A stretch of DNA of 64,000 nucleotides from UBA5004 sp964342515 (GTDB lineage: Bacteria > Patescibacteriota > Minisyncoccia > Phycocordibacterales > Zambryskibacteraceae). Shown one piece after another: positions 23,021 to 30,561 of the stretch (its first letter is position 1; each line of letters starts with the position of its first letter). The stretch covers positions 1 to 64,000 of the forward strand of contig CAYFFP010000001.1 of assembly GCA_964342515.1 (NCBI GenBank), read 5' to 3'. A program made the translations under genes and the position numbers. The notes under the pieces are model-generated. The model ran no database searches, had not been told where the DNA came from, and worked only from the letters and a program-made list of their open reading frames with translations.

Positions 23021-23084
23021 ATAAATTATTTAATTTTTAATTATCGGTTCTCTACTGCTTATAAACCTCATACATATAGTTTTG

Positions 23085-23510
23085 ATTTGAGCTGGGGCGG
23101 AGTGGTCGAATGGGACTCCAGGGTAGAATTGGGTCCTTGGGGGGCTATCTACTCGTTTGTGGTCGCGGGAGGAAACTTGAGTTTCGCCGCGGAACTCAAG
23201 TTAATGACTTTGACCCCCACGGTGGGGGTCAAAAAATTCCGCAAAAAAATGGGGAATGTGGTCGTTGCGATTATCGAGACAAGGATTTAGTATTAGGGTG
23301 TTCCTACAACTGAATAAGCCCGCAAGGGCAGGACCTAAACCAGAAATTTTTGACAACTGGCATGGTTCCAAAGACTCATGGAAGATACTGAACCCCACGT
23401 TCAGCGACTCTTCCATGAGCCATACCTCGAAAGGGGTATGGGGCCGCAAGGCCTTGAAGCTAGCGTGGGGCTTAGTGTATCTGCGCTAGCTCATTACCGG
23501 CTAGCTTTTT
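23085..23510 (+). ncRNA. Candidate structured noncoding RNA
   Basis: Hairpins are dense: 23174-23202 (12-bp stem, 5-nt loop), 23209-23233 (perfect 25-nt palindrome), 23318-23329 (GCCC-GCAA-GGGC), 23375-23419 (11-bp stem), 23420-23441 (9-bp stem closed by GAAA) and 23442-23453 (GGCC-GCAA-GGCC). Inside 23375-23419 a smaller hairpin (CTGAA/TTCAG) presents the loop CCCCACG (23393-23399). That loop is perfectly complementary to CGTGGGG at 23464-23470, giving a potential pseudoknot. Three stems end in GNRA tetraloops, a mark of RNA rather than DNA structure. A terminator closes the region. The 5' end is uncertain; TATAGT at 23076-23081 is a weak -10 candidate. Confidence 0.6.
23485..23510 (+). terminator. 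Terminator of the candidate structured RNA
   Basis: GCTAGC at 23485-23490 pairs with GCTAGC at 23500-23505, followed by TTTTT. Confidence 0.7.
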
Positions 23511-23522
23511 GTTTGCAAATAT

Positions 23523-23753
23523 ATGGAAAATAGAGATCTCTTAATAAAAAGAATTTACGTGTTACTAGAAACATCCAGCGATGAACAGGTGGCTATGATA
23601 GATAGGTTGATAAATATTGTTTTGGAATTTGCTAACTGGGATAAATTGAAACATGAAGAAAGTGATAATTTCACTACAAATGGCATGCAAGACTCAGGAG
23701 AAGATGTGGAGGAAGGAAATTGGGGAACTCTTTATCGTAATCCATCTGACTAA
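23523..23753 (+). CDS. Small acidic hypothetical protein
   Basis: The 76-aa product is helical at its N-terminus (DLLIKRIYVLLETSSDEQVAMIDRLINIVLEFAN) with an acidic tail. There is no membrane segment or cysteine motif. It starts 12 nt after the terminator T run of the candidate RNA and ends 3 nt before the zinc-ribbon/HNH gene, so it is probably the first gene of that operon. No function is assigned. Confidence 0.6.
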   Translation: MENRDLLIKRIYVLLETSSDEQVAMIDRLINIVLEFANWDKLKHEESDNFTTNGMQDSGEDVEEGNWGTLYRNPSD

Positions 23754-23756
23754 AAT

Positions 23757-24500
23757 ATGAAAAAATGTCCATTTTGTAAAAAGGAAATTGAGTTAAACGA
23801 GACTGAGTGCCCATTTTGTAAAATGGTTCTTGTAGAAAGAGTGCCCTTCTCAAAAATAAAAAATATGGAAAATAAAAAGGAATTAGATACAGGAACACCT
23901 CCTGTGTGGACTGAATATTGGTTTTGTTTATTTTTCTTTGGAGCAGGTTTATTAGTGTTACTAAAGATTATTAAAGGTAGTTTTGCTTTTGCTTTTATTA
24001 TGCTTTTAATAGCCGGTGGACCACTCGTATTAGCTTTATGTTTACCTTTGATTGGAGAAAAATTAACGAAGTGGAGTGTTGAAGCAAAAGAACGAGAGCG
24101 AATTACTCAAATAGAAAAAGAGCGTGTAGAAAAAGAGCGTGAGTATGAACAGCAGGAGATATTAGAACGATGGAAAAAAAGCAAAGAGGAGGAATACCAA
24201 AAGCGTTCTGATTTAAGGAAACAGATTGAACAAATGCCTATTTATGAAAGGTGGAGGAGGGATGTAATGAAAAAATGCGGAAGCAAGTGTCAGATTTGTA
24301 GATCTCCTAACAACCTAGAAGTTCATCATAATCCCTCATTTGATTCAATATTAAGGCGCAATGGCATCATTTCAAAAGAACAAGCCGTTGATTGTAAAGA
24401 ATTATGGGATATTGATAATGGTGAGATTCTTTGTAAGGAGTGTCATAACAAGATGGAAAGTTCAAAAAAGAGAAATGAACTGATTTCAACCAATGTATAA
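23757..24500 (+). CDS. Membrane protein with N-terminal zinc ribbon and C-terminal HNH nuclease domain
   Basis: The 247-aa protein has a zinc ribbon at residues 3-23 (CPFCKKEI ... CPFCK) and two membrane helices (about 58-75 and 80-97). A charged coiled coil follows (about 100-160, ERERITQIEKERVEKEREYE). The HNH domain covers about 165-240 (CQICRSPNNLEVHHNPSFDS ... GEILCKECHNKM). The HH pair, the Asn and the distal His that coordinate the metal and activate water are present, plus two structural CxxC pairs. HNH enzymes cut DNA or occasionally RNA. Anchoring one to the membrane next to a zinc ribbon is unusual. Operon position suggests a role shared with the other zinc-ribbon proteins downstream. 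Confidence 0.82.
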   Translation: MKKCPFCKKEIELNETECPFCKMVLVERVPFSKIKNMENKKELDTGTPPVWTEYWFCLFFFGAGLLVLLKIIKGSFAFAFIMLLIAGGPLVLALCLPLIGEKLTKWSVEAKERERITQIEKERVEKEREYEQQEILERWKKSKEEEYQKRSDLRKQIEQMPIYERWRRDVMKKCGSKCQICRSPNNLEVHHNPSFDSILRRNGIISKEQAVDCKELWDIDNGEILCKECHNKMESSKKRNELISTNV

Positions 24501-24900
24501 AAGTATGATTAAACCTAATGATTTTCACACAATAGACTTGCCTAAGACTCAAAATGACAGTCTTGTTGTGCTCCTAGGCAGGGTTGCTATATTAGAAGCT
24601 ATGGAATGGCTAAAAAGAAACTGGTATGTCTTAGTAGCAGTCGCCCTGCTTTTAGGAGCGTTGGGGGAACATCCTTATAGCTATTACCAGATTCTTCGTT
24701 GGGTTGTATCTATTGCCGCATTTTATAGAGCGTACCAATTCCATGAGCATGATAGCAATATTTGGAAGTGGACTATGATCGCCCTAGGTATACTCTTCAA
24801 CCCCATCGTGCCGTTTTATATGGAAAAAGAAACTTGGGCAATTTTTGATGTGTTAGGCGGAGCTGTTTTACTAGCATCATTATTTAGTAATAGAAAATAA
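24493..24900 (+). CDS. Small polytopic membrane protein (DUF6804-like)
   Basis: There are up to 135 residues from ATG 24493, which overlaps the HNH gene by 8 nt. A second start at 24601 (MEWLKRNWYVLVAVALLLG) would give about 99 residues. Four hydrophobic segments are visible, with YYQILRWVVSIAAFYRAYQF and GILFNPIVPFYM, a pattern I associate with small four-helix membrane proteins of unknown role. It is part of the zinc-ribbon operon but has no zinc ribbon itself. Confidence 0.6.
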   Translation: MYKSMIKPNDFHTIDLPKTQNDSLVVLLGRVAILEAMEWLKRNWYVLVAVALLLGALGEHPYSYYQILRWVVSIAAFYRAYQFHEHDSNIWKWTMIALGILFNPIVPFYMEKETWAIFDVLGGAVLLASLFSNRK

Positions 24901-24901
24901 T

Positions 24902-25778
24902 ATGTTTTGTAAAAGTTGTGGTAATGAACTAAGAGAAAGTCAAAAGTTCTGCACTAACTGCGGGACTGTTTTTAGTAATATTCAAAATACTTCTGCCAAA
25001 GCCTCATCATTTCCATCAGGAATTANNNNNNNNNNGAAGATATATACCCGCTCTAGTGCTCTTGGGATTTATTGGTTGGGGCATCTATACATCTCAAGAT
25101 GATGATGTAGTTCAGAGGAACAATGATGCCATTTCAGCCTTTAATTCTGGTCAAAGTGATTTAGCAATTAACCAATTCCAGCAAGCATCCCAAGAAGCAG
25201 TTTCAAAAGAGAATAAAGTTGAATCACTAAAAAATCTTGGCTACGTGAATACGACAGAAGGTAATTATGCTGAAGCCCTTTCAGCTTTTAAACAAGCATT
25301 AACTCTGACTGGTAAAGACTCTTTTAATTACTATCTAATTTCTGGAGAGATTGCAGTCTTGGAAGGTAAACCTAATTCTGCCTATATTAGCTTCAATAAA
25401 GCATATTCACTCAACCCAGAGAGCTTCCAAATAAATAATAGCCTCGCCTTATTTCATATAGATTTGGAAGAAATCGCACCACAATATACAGATTATCCAA
25501 AAGCACTTAAATACGCTCAAAAGGCATATAGCTTACAGAGCGATGAAATTGGGAGACAAAACTTAGGCATAGCCCATTACTTTAACGATAATTACATCCA
25601 GGCAATCAATCTACTATCACAAACAAATTTAGACCAACATCCTTATATGGCTTTGTGGCTAGGTCTGGCCTATGCGGGAAATGGGGATGTGACGAATGCC
25701 AAATCTCATTTTAGAACAGCCATTGCTAAGGGTGTTGAGATTCCTCAAGAGGTTTACGATTATCTCTATAACAATTAA
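24902..25778 (+). CDS. Zinc-ribbon, membrane-anchored TPR protein (interrupted by assembly gap)
   Basis: The N-terminus (CKSCGNELRESQKFCTNCG, residues 3-21) is a zinc ribbon. After the 10 N at 25026-25035 the frame changes, and the sequence RYIPALVLLGFIGWGIY gives a membrane helix. About 230 residues of tetratricopeptide-like repeats follow (AISAFNSGQSDLAINQFQQA; LGYVNTTEGNYAEALSAFKQ; YISFNKAYSLNPES; LGLAYAGNGDVTNAKSHFRT). The N run is a placeholder of unknown true length, so I treat this as one gene. TPR domains bind partner proteins. The gene lies in the operon of zinc-ribbon membrane proteins. Confidence 0.75.
25026..25035. other. Assembly gap (10 N)
   Basis: A run of ten N lies within the zinc-ribbon/TPR gene. 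It breaks the reading frame and shows that the sequence is scaffolded. Confidence 0.99.
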
Positions 25779-25780
25779 AT

Positions 25781-26317
25781 ATGGAACAAAAAGATACAAA
25801 CAAGAAAAGTGCTTGGTCGTGGAGTATGGAAGAGACGGACATAAAGAACCAAATTGAAAACTACCATAGTTTAAAAATTACAAAATCTTATCGTGGTATT
25901 TCGGTTCTCCTAGTTTCCGCACTGTTAGCCTTATCTCTGCTTTTAAGTTTTTTCGGAGTATATTCAGATATAGACACCATTATCTATAGTCTCATCATTT
26001 ATATTCCCATCATATTCTTTGTTTATAAGGGTCATCGTTGGGCAATCATTTCTCTTATAGCTCTATGGACTTTGGAAAAGGTTTATCAAATCTATGAGAC
26101 TGGAGGAGAAAGCGGAATTATGCCAATTATATGGTGGCTCATAGTGACGCCATATTTCTGGAAGGCTCTGAAGGTTGAAAATGTAAGGAATGGAAAATTT
26201 AAAGAAGAAGTCGGAAAGGGCACGTCATTTTGCCACCAGTGTGGTGAAGCTCTAGAGTCAGACGTAAAGTTTTGCTCAAAGTGCGGAGCTAAGATTAATC
26301 CTTTAATAACACAATAG
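25781..26317 (+). CDS. Membrane protein with C-terminal zinc ribbon
   Basis: The 178-aa protein has four hydrophobic segments between residues about 42 and 135 (VLLVSALLALSLLLSFFGVY; IIYSLIIYIPIIFFVYKG; WAIISLIALWTL; IMPIIWWLIVTPYFW). The zinc ribbon CHQCGEALESDVKFCSKCG is at about residues 148-166. The order is reversed compared with its neighbours, which carry the ribbon at the N-terminus. It starts 2 nt after the TPR gene and ends 2 nt before the next. Function is unknown. Confidence 0.7.
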   Translation: MEQKDTNKKSAWSWSMEETDIKNQIENYHSLKITKSYRGISVLLVSALLALSLLLSFFGVYSDIDTIIYSLIIYIPIIFFVYKGHRWAIISLIALWTLEKVYQIYETGGESGIMPIIWWLIVTPYFWKALKVENVRNGKFKEEVGKGTSFCHQCGEALESDVKFCSKCGAKINPLITQ

Positions 26318-26319
26318 TT

Positions 26320-26994
26320 ATGTATTGCGAAAATTGTGGGGCAAAGATTGAAGAGGGTGCAAATTTTTGTCAAAGTTGCGGAAAGACAGTTGGTATAACC
26401 AATGGTAATTCAAAACAAAACAATCAAACAGGAGCACTTACACAGGCAGATTATCGGAAAAAGAAAATCTGGGCCGTTGGTTTACCCATTGCCATTTTGA
26501 TAGGAACAATTGCTCTTTGGGGGATAGCTTCCACGCTGTCCCAGACATTATTGAGCATTATCAGTGTCTTCTTACCGATAGTGGTCGGTATGGCTATCTT
26601 TTGGATTCCTCTTGGTGTATTAGCGGCTATATATTTTCATAGGAGACAGAAGCAAGAGGGATGGGAGCAATATGATAGGCGGTCGGGTCTGGGTAAGGAT
26701 GCCCCTATACCTGATGAGGTAAAGAAATGGAATTGGGGAGCCTTTGTTCTTACGGCAGTATGGGGAACCTATCACGGTGTGTGGCGTTCTCTGCTGATAT
26801 TCATTCCTTTTTTCAATATCATATGGTTCTTTGTCTTAGGAGCTAAAGGTAGCGAGTGGGCCTGGCAAAGAAACAAATACAAAAGTATAGAGGATTTTAA
26901 AGTGTCTAAGAAAAGATGGGACAGAGCGGGAATAATTATCCTCCTGATTATTATTCCACTTTATATAATTGGAGGGATATTAGGAAGCTTATAA
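26320..26994 (+). CDS. Zinc-ribbon polytopic membrane protein
   Basis: The 224-aa protein starts with the zinc ribbon CENCGAKIEEGANFCQSCG (residues 3-21). Two membrane helices follow (about 50-95), then a cytoplasmic section with WNWGAFVLTAVWGTYHGVW and two more hydrophobic stretches near 165 and 205. The WNWGAFxxTxxWGxxHG pattern resembles DUF2628-type membrane proteins. The gene is in the same operon, with spacings of 2-4 nt to its neighbours. Confidence 0.68.
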   Translation: MYCENCGAKIEEGANFCQSCGKTVGITNGNSKQNNQTGALTQADYRKKKIWAVGLPIAILIGTIALWGIASTLSQTLLSIISVFLPIVVGMAIFWIPLGVLAAIYFHRRQKQEGWEQYDRRSGLGKDAPIPDEVKKWNWGAFVLTAVWGTYHGVWRSLLIFIPFFNIIWFFVLGAKGSEWAWQRNKYKSIEDFKVSKKRWDRAGIIILLIIIPLYIIGGILGSL

Positions 26995-26998
26995 AACT

Positions 26999-27400
26999 AT
27001 GTATTGCGAACATTGCGGAAACAAAATAGAAAAATCACACAGCTTTTGCACAAAGTGTGGCAATTTAGTTGTGAGGGACGGTGCCTTGAATGGCAGTCCA
27101 TCTAAATTTGTAATATCTGCGGATAAATGGTGGCACCGCTTATTAAAGGTCATTTATATCTTTTTATATCTGCAGGTGCTCTGGATAGTTCCAGCAGTCT
27201 GGTCAGTGAATAGTTCAGAATATGTCGGCTACAGTTTTGGCCAGTCTCAATATAGAGATACTTATGGAGAAGCATTCTGGTATTCACTACTAGCTCTCCT
27301 AATATTTCTAGTAGTGATTAGGCTTATAAAATTAACGACTTTATATATTTTCTGGGGTCATAAACCGCAATGGGATCTGGAATTTAAAAAGTTATTTTAA
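26999..27400 (+). CDS. Zinc-ribbon membrane protein
   Basis: The 133-aa protein begins CEHCGNKIEKSHSFCTKCG (zinc ribbon). Two membrane helices follow (about 46-64 WHRLLKVIYIFLYLQVLWIV; about 95-113 WYSLLALLIFLVVIRLIK), with a YG/SQ-rich loop between them. No catalytic motif is seen. It starts 4 nt after the preceding gene. It could be an accessory subunit of the complex suggested by the operon. Confidence 0.65.
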   Translation: MYCEHCGNKIEKSHSFCTKCGNLVVRDGALNGSPSKFVISADKWWHRLLKVIYIFLYLQVLWIVPAVWSVNSSEYVGYSFGQSQYRDTYGEAFWYSLLALLIFLVVIRLIKLTTLYIFWGHKPQWDLEFKKLF

Positions 27401-27405
27401 GAACA

Positions 27406-27870
27406 ATGATTATATTTGGCTGGGGATTTCAAATGATAAAAAACTTTGGGCCAACCTTTAAGCAACATTGCAATCATTGCGGCAATGATGATTACTGGGT
27501 GCTTACGAGAATAATGACTTGGTTCACTTTATTTTTTGTTCCAATATTTCCTTATTCAATAAAATATTTCTTGAGTTGTCCGGTTTGCCAATATGGTCTT
27601 ACACTTGATTCCAAACAATCTGACGAATTGAGGCCTCTTGCAGAAGCAAATCAACTATTGCTTGATGGAAAGATTACAAAAGAAGAATACCAAGTAAGGT
27701 TAAGCTTGCCTCAAGCTTCTGAATCACAAGAAAAGGTGGTTGAAGCTGAAATTGAAACTAAAGTGGCTCATAAGCCAACTTCTCTTAAGTTTTGTGCGAG
27801 TTGCGGAACTGAAGTGGTAAAAGATGTAAAATTCTGTGGAAATTGCGGCGCGCAAGCTAATCCTTCTTAA
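27406..27870 (+). CDS. Double zinc-ribbon protein
   Basis: The 154-aa product begins MIIFGWGFQMIKNFGPTF. It has CNHCGNDDYW and FLSCPVCQYG on either side of a hydrophobic stretch (WFTLFFVPIFPYSIKYF), the layout of zinc-ribbon family 15 proteins. After a short helical SHOCT-like stretch (LLLDGKITKEEYQVRL) a second zinc ribbon closes the protein (CASCGTEVVKDVKFCGNCG). It may start at 27406 or at a later ATG (27433). It is part of the same operon. Confidence 0.68.
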   Translation: MIIFGWGFQMIKNFGPTFKQHCNHCGNDDYWVLTRIMTWFTLFFVPIFPYSIKYFLSCPVCQYGLTLDSKQSDELRPLAEANQLLLDGKITKEEYQVRLSLPQASESQEKVVEAEIETKVAHKPTSLKFCASCGTEVVKDVKFCGNCGAQANPS

Positions 27871-27876
27871 CTTATT

Positions 27877-28728
27877 ATGTTTTGCATAAATTGCGGAAAG
27901 GAAACTAAGGATAGCAATAAATTCTGCACATCGTGTGGTAAAGATAGCAACCCATCTCCCATCAAGACATCAGGTGTGTTTATTACAAAAAAGAGAGTGA
28001 TATTTGCTGTATTGGCCCTACTTTTTGTTGTTTGGGTATTCTGGTCTATTGAAGACAGCAACGAAACGATAGCGTCCTCAGTTGTGAATATTTATTGCGA
28101 GAACGATAATGAAGAGTTGGCTGGTGGATCTGGAACTATCATGACTGATACTGGTCTAGTTCTTACAAATGCTCATATCATTCCTGAAAATATAAGCGGG
28201 GATACTCTGCAAACCTGTGTAGTTATTCTTCCCGATCCTCAAACTGGTGCACCTAAGGAAATGTATTATGCGTATCCAATAGTCTTTCCAGATATCAGTG
28301 AGAGATACGACTTAGCTTTTATTCAAATTGACGACGTTTATGTAGATGATGAGGGTGTAATCTATGGAGATTATCCTAAGTTATTTCCTGCATACGACAA
28401 TAGCAAATATTGTGTTAATGAAAATGTTAAGTTGGGTGAATCAGTTCGAATATATGGTTATCCTGCTATAAGCGGAGGAGTGGCTCTAACTATTACTGAT
28501 GGCGTGGTCAGCAGTCTTTTGTTAGATGAGGGTTTAATAATTACTTCAGCAAAGATAAGTAGTGGTAATTCAGGCGGACTGGCTGTAGACGAGTATGGGT
28601 GTCGTATTGGTATTCCTGCGATGGTTACAGGGGATGAGTATGAGAGTCTGGGTATTATTATTTCAAATAACCTAATTGCGGATTTTACTGATGAGGCTAC
28701 AAGTCTATTGGAGCTGGGCGCAGAATAA
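27877..28728 (+). CDS. Zinc-ribbon, membrane-anchored trypsin-like serine protease
   Basis: The 283-aa protein has a zinc ribbon (CINCGKETKDSNKFCTSCG, residues 3-21), one membrane helix (about 41-57 VIFAVLALLFVVWVFW) and a DegP/trypsin-type domain. The catalytic triad is visible: His in LTNAHII (about residue 100), Asp in RYDLAFI (about 145) and Ser in SSGNSGG (about 231). No PDZ domain follows. The protease domain is predicted outside the membrane and the ribbon inside. Membrane proteases of this type often cut regulatory or secreted proteins. It is the last gene of the tight zinc-ribbon operon. Confidence 0.85.
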   Translation: MFCINCGKETKDSNKFCTSCGKDSNPSPIKTSGVFITKKRVIFAVLALLFVVWVFWSIEDSNETIASSVVNIYCENDNEELAGGSGTIMTDTGLVLTNAHIIPENISGDTLQTCVVILPDPQTGAPKEMYYAYPIVFPDISERYDLAFIQIDDVYVDDEGVIYGDYPKLFPAYDNSKYCVNENVKLGESVRIYGYPAISGGVALTITDGVVSSLLLDEGLIITSAKISSGNSGGLAVDEYGCRIGIPAMVTGDEYESLGIIISNNLIADFTDEATSLLELGAE

Positions 28729-28869
28729 ACTACGAAGGCAATTAACGCTCTAGCTCTGATTTACGATGCCATAGAACGCTCTAGAAGCACTTAGTTGTTA
28801 TAGCTGTTATACGATGCTATCTAACGCTTTAACTGGTAAATACTTGTGGGCAAATATAAACACAATGAT
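28729..28869. repeat. Intergenic tract with degenerate direct repeats
   Basis: TACGATGCCATAGAACGCTC at 28762-28781 and TACGATGCTATCTAACGCTT at 28810-28829 are imperfect direct copies 48 nt apart. A partial third copy (AATTAACGCTCTAG) occurs near 28740. No gene is seen here. Confidence 0.5.
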
Positions 28870-29007
28870 ATGGAACACTACCTATTTGAGAAAGGGGTAT
28901 ATTTTCCGGATAATTCCGAAAAATTACCTGAACCGGGCTGGGATTATCTGGCTATAAATCAGCCTTGCTTTCCTACCGATCAGGGCTATAGTGAAGTTAA
29001 GTTTTAA
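28870..29007 (+). CDS. Small 45-aa protein
   Basis: ATG 28870 opens 45 codons (MEHYLFEKGVYFPDNSEKLP ... CFPTDQGYSEVKF) and the stop TAA shares one base with the ATG of the next gene (TAATG). This coupling and the protein-like composition support it as real. It has one cysteine and no membrane segment. No homology is recognised. Confidence 0.4.
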   Translation: MEHYLFEKGVYFPDNSEKLPEPGWDYLAINQPCFPTDQGYSEVKF

Positions 29008-29744
29008 TGAAAATTACAATGGGAAAGAAGTACATAATACTAGCTATAGGGCTTATTGCTGTAGTTTTAGCAGTTTCTTTTCTTGTAATTTTAGGCAATG
29101 AAGATAACGAGAAAAAAGTATTAAATAGTTCTACTAATGAAACATCTTTTGTCAGTGATACAGAGTTAAAAGATCAACTTGATTCAACATTGGACGTATT
29201 GATGAGGATTCATAGTGTCTCAATCACGGATATACCACTAAAAAGTCCTGAAAGTCTTATTGTCGATGAACTAACTGAATCAATGAATGATCTTAATAAG
29301 TTGAAGGGGTTAACTTACAAAATAGAGGAAATCTCAAAGTCAAAAAATGAGATTATCTCAACGACTGGCTTAGTTTTAGATATTAGTGTGAAATCTTTAA
29401 TAAAAGTTTATGAACCATGGATTCAATACTTGCGCGGTGTAGATATTAATAATCTGGTGGTATCAGAATTTCAATACCAGCTAGCACTTTTCCAAAGCTC
29501 AACACATGATGTCTATCTAACACTCGTAGAAAATGCCTCTTTGTTGCCAATGGTAACAGTTATATTCGGAGAGAGTGGTTCACAAAACACTGTTAATGAA
29601 GACTTGAAAGCTCATTTTTTAGCAAAGATTGACGATTTATTTACTGATATTTTTATTAATGACGATCAATTTTACAAAGAGACTAAAAATAGGTACGCAA
29701 TAGCGGTATTAGTAAGAGGGTATAGGGATTTCTACACTAGATAA
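29007..29744 (+). CDS. Single-pass membrane protein of unknown function
   Basis: The 245-aa protein has an N-terminal membrane helix (about residues 8-30, YIILAIGLIAVVLAVSFLVILG). A mostly helical domain of about 210 residues follows, predicted outside the cytoplasm, without cysteines or a recognised motif. It overlaps the 45-aa gene by 1 nt and is followed 2 nt later by a secreted cysteine-rich protein, so the three are probably one transcript. Confidence 0.6.
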   Translation: MKITMGKKYIILAIGLIAVVLAVSFLVILGNEDNEKKVLNSSTNETSFVSDTELKDQLDSTLDVLMRIHSVSITDIPLKSPESLIVDELTESMNDLNKLKGLTYKIEEISKSKNEIISTTGLVLDISVKSLIKVYEPWIQYLRGVDINNLVVSEFQYQLALFQSSTHDVYLTLVENASLLPMVTVIFGESGSQNTVNEDLKAHFLAKIDDLFTDIFINDDQFYKETKNRYAIAVLVRGYRDFYTR

Positions 29745-29746
29745 AT

Positions 29747-30490
29747 ATGAAAAACAGAAATTTCTTATTCATCTTCATTTTTCTAGTCCTATTCTTTTCA
29801 AGAGTTAGCGCTGTTGATGCACACAGGTCTGGTTGTCATAGATGGCATTCCTGTCCTTCAGATAGTGGCTCATATACTTGTGGTGATGCTGGTCATCCCT
29901 GTCAGTATCCAACTTATCCAGCCAGTGGTGGAGTTATTTATCCGCCGAGTGGATATTACAAAGATTGCTATGACTGCGTGCTGAAGAAAGTTCCCAGCAA
30001 TGCATATACTTCAGGTATAACTTTTGAATGTAATAGTGGTTATGTAAAGATTGGTGATTCTTGTTTCAAAATAAATACAGATTCTACATCCAATCCTAAT
30101 TATCCACCCCCTTCCTCAAAATGCCCCTTAAATTCATCCACCTCTTTAACTGATTTAACTAAATGCAGCTGTAACAGTGGTTATACAACAAATTCGACAA
30201 AGACTGCTTGCGAATTGATATCTTCTGCTGAACTAAACAATAAGTCATGCAGTGATAAATATGGAGCTAATAGCAATTGGAATAGCACAATGACCTCTGA
30301 TGGATTATTAAACTGCGGTTGTATTAGCGGATATGCATGGAATCAATCTAATACTGCATGTATTTTGCCAACTAACAATATAATATCCTCAAATACTGCT
30401 GATTTAGAGAGGACAAATCTTATAGCGGCAATAATTGCGCAAATAAATGCACTTCAAGCTCAAATGGATAAATTAAAAAGTGGTATATGA
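29747..30490 (+). CDS. Secreted cysteine-rich protein
   Basis: The 247-aa protein has a clear signal peptide (NFLFIFIFLVLFFSRVSAVDA). Next comes an AHRSGCHRWHSCPSDSGSYTC ... CGDAGHPC segment that resembles the YHYH-type metal-binding domain of CPR surface proteins. Three short EGF-like modules follow (CNSGYVKIGDSC; CSCNSGYTTNSTKTAC; CGCISGYAWNQSNTAC). The C-terminus is a short coiled coil (IAAIIAQINALQAQMDKL). It probably faces the outside and could take part in attachment to a host cell, which is inferred from lifestyle, not shown. Confidence 0.65.
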   Translation: MKNRNFLFIFIFLVLFFSRVSAVDAHRSGCHRWHSCPSDSGSYTCGDAGHPCQYPTYPASGGVIYPPSGYYKDCYDCVLKKVPSNAYTSGITFECNSGYVKIGDSCFKINTDSTSNPNYPPPSSKCPLNSSTSLTDLTKCSCNSGYTTNSTKTACELISSAELNNKSCSDKYGANSNWNSTMTSDGLLNCGCISGYAWNQSNTACILPTNNIISSNTADLERTNLIAAIIAQINALQAQMDKLKSGI

Positions 30491-30561
30491 AGAAATCTTT
30501 TTAATTGAGTCATTTTTCTTTATTTTCGCTATTTTTCAATGAAAAAGGTGGCTATAAAAGA

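Noticed and set aside
23085..23510. Group I or II intron, tmRNA, RNase P or SRP RNA as identity of the structured RNA
   Set aside because: The conserved core sequences of these families were not found. Only generic hairpins and GNRA loops are present.
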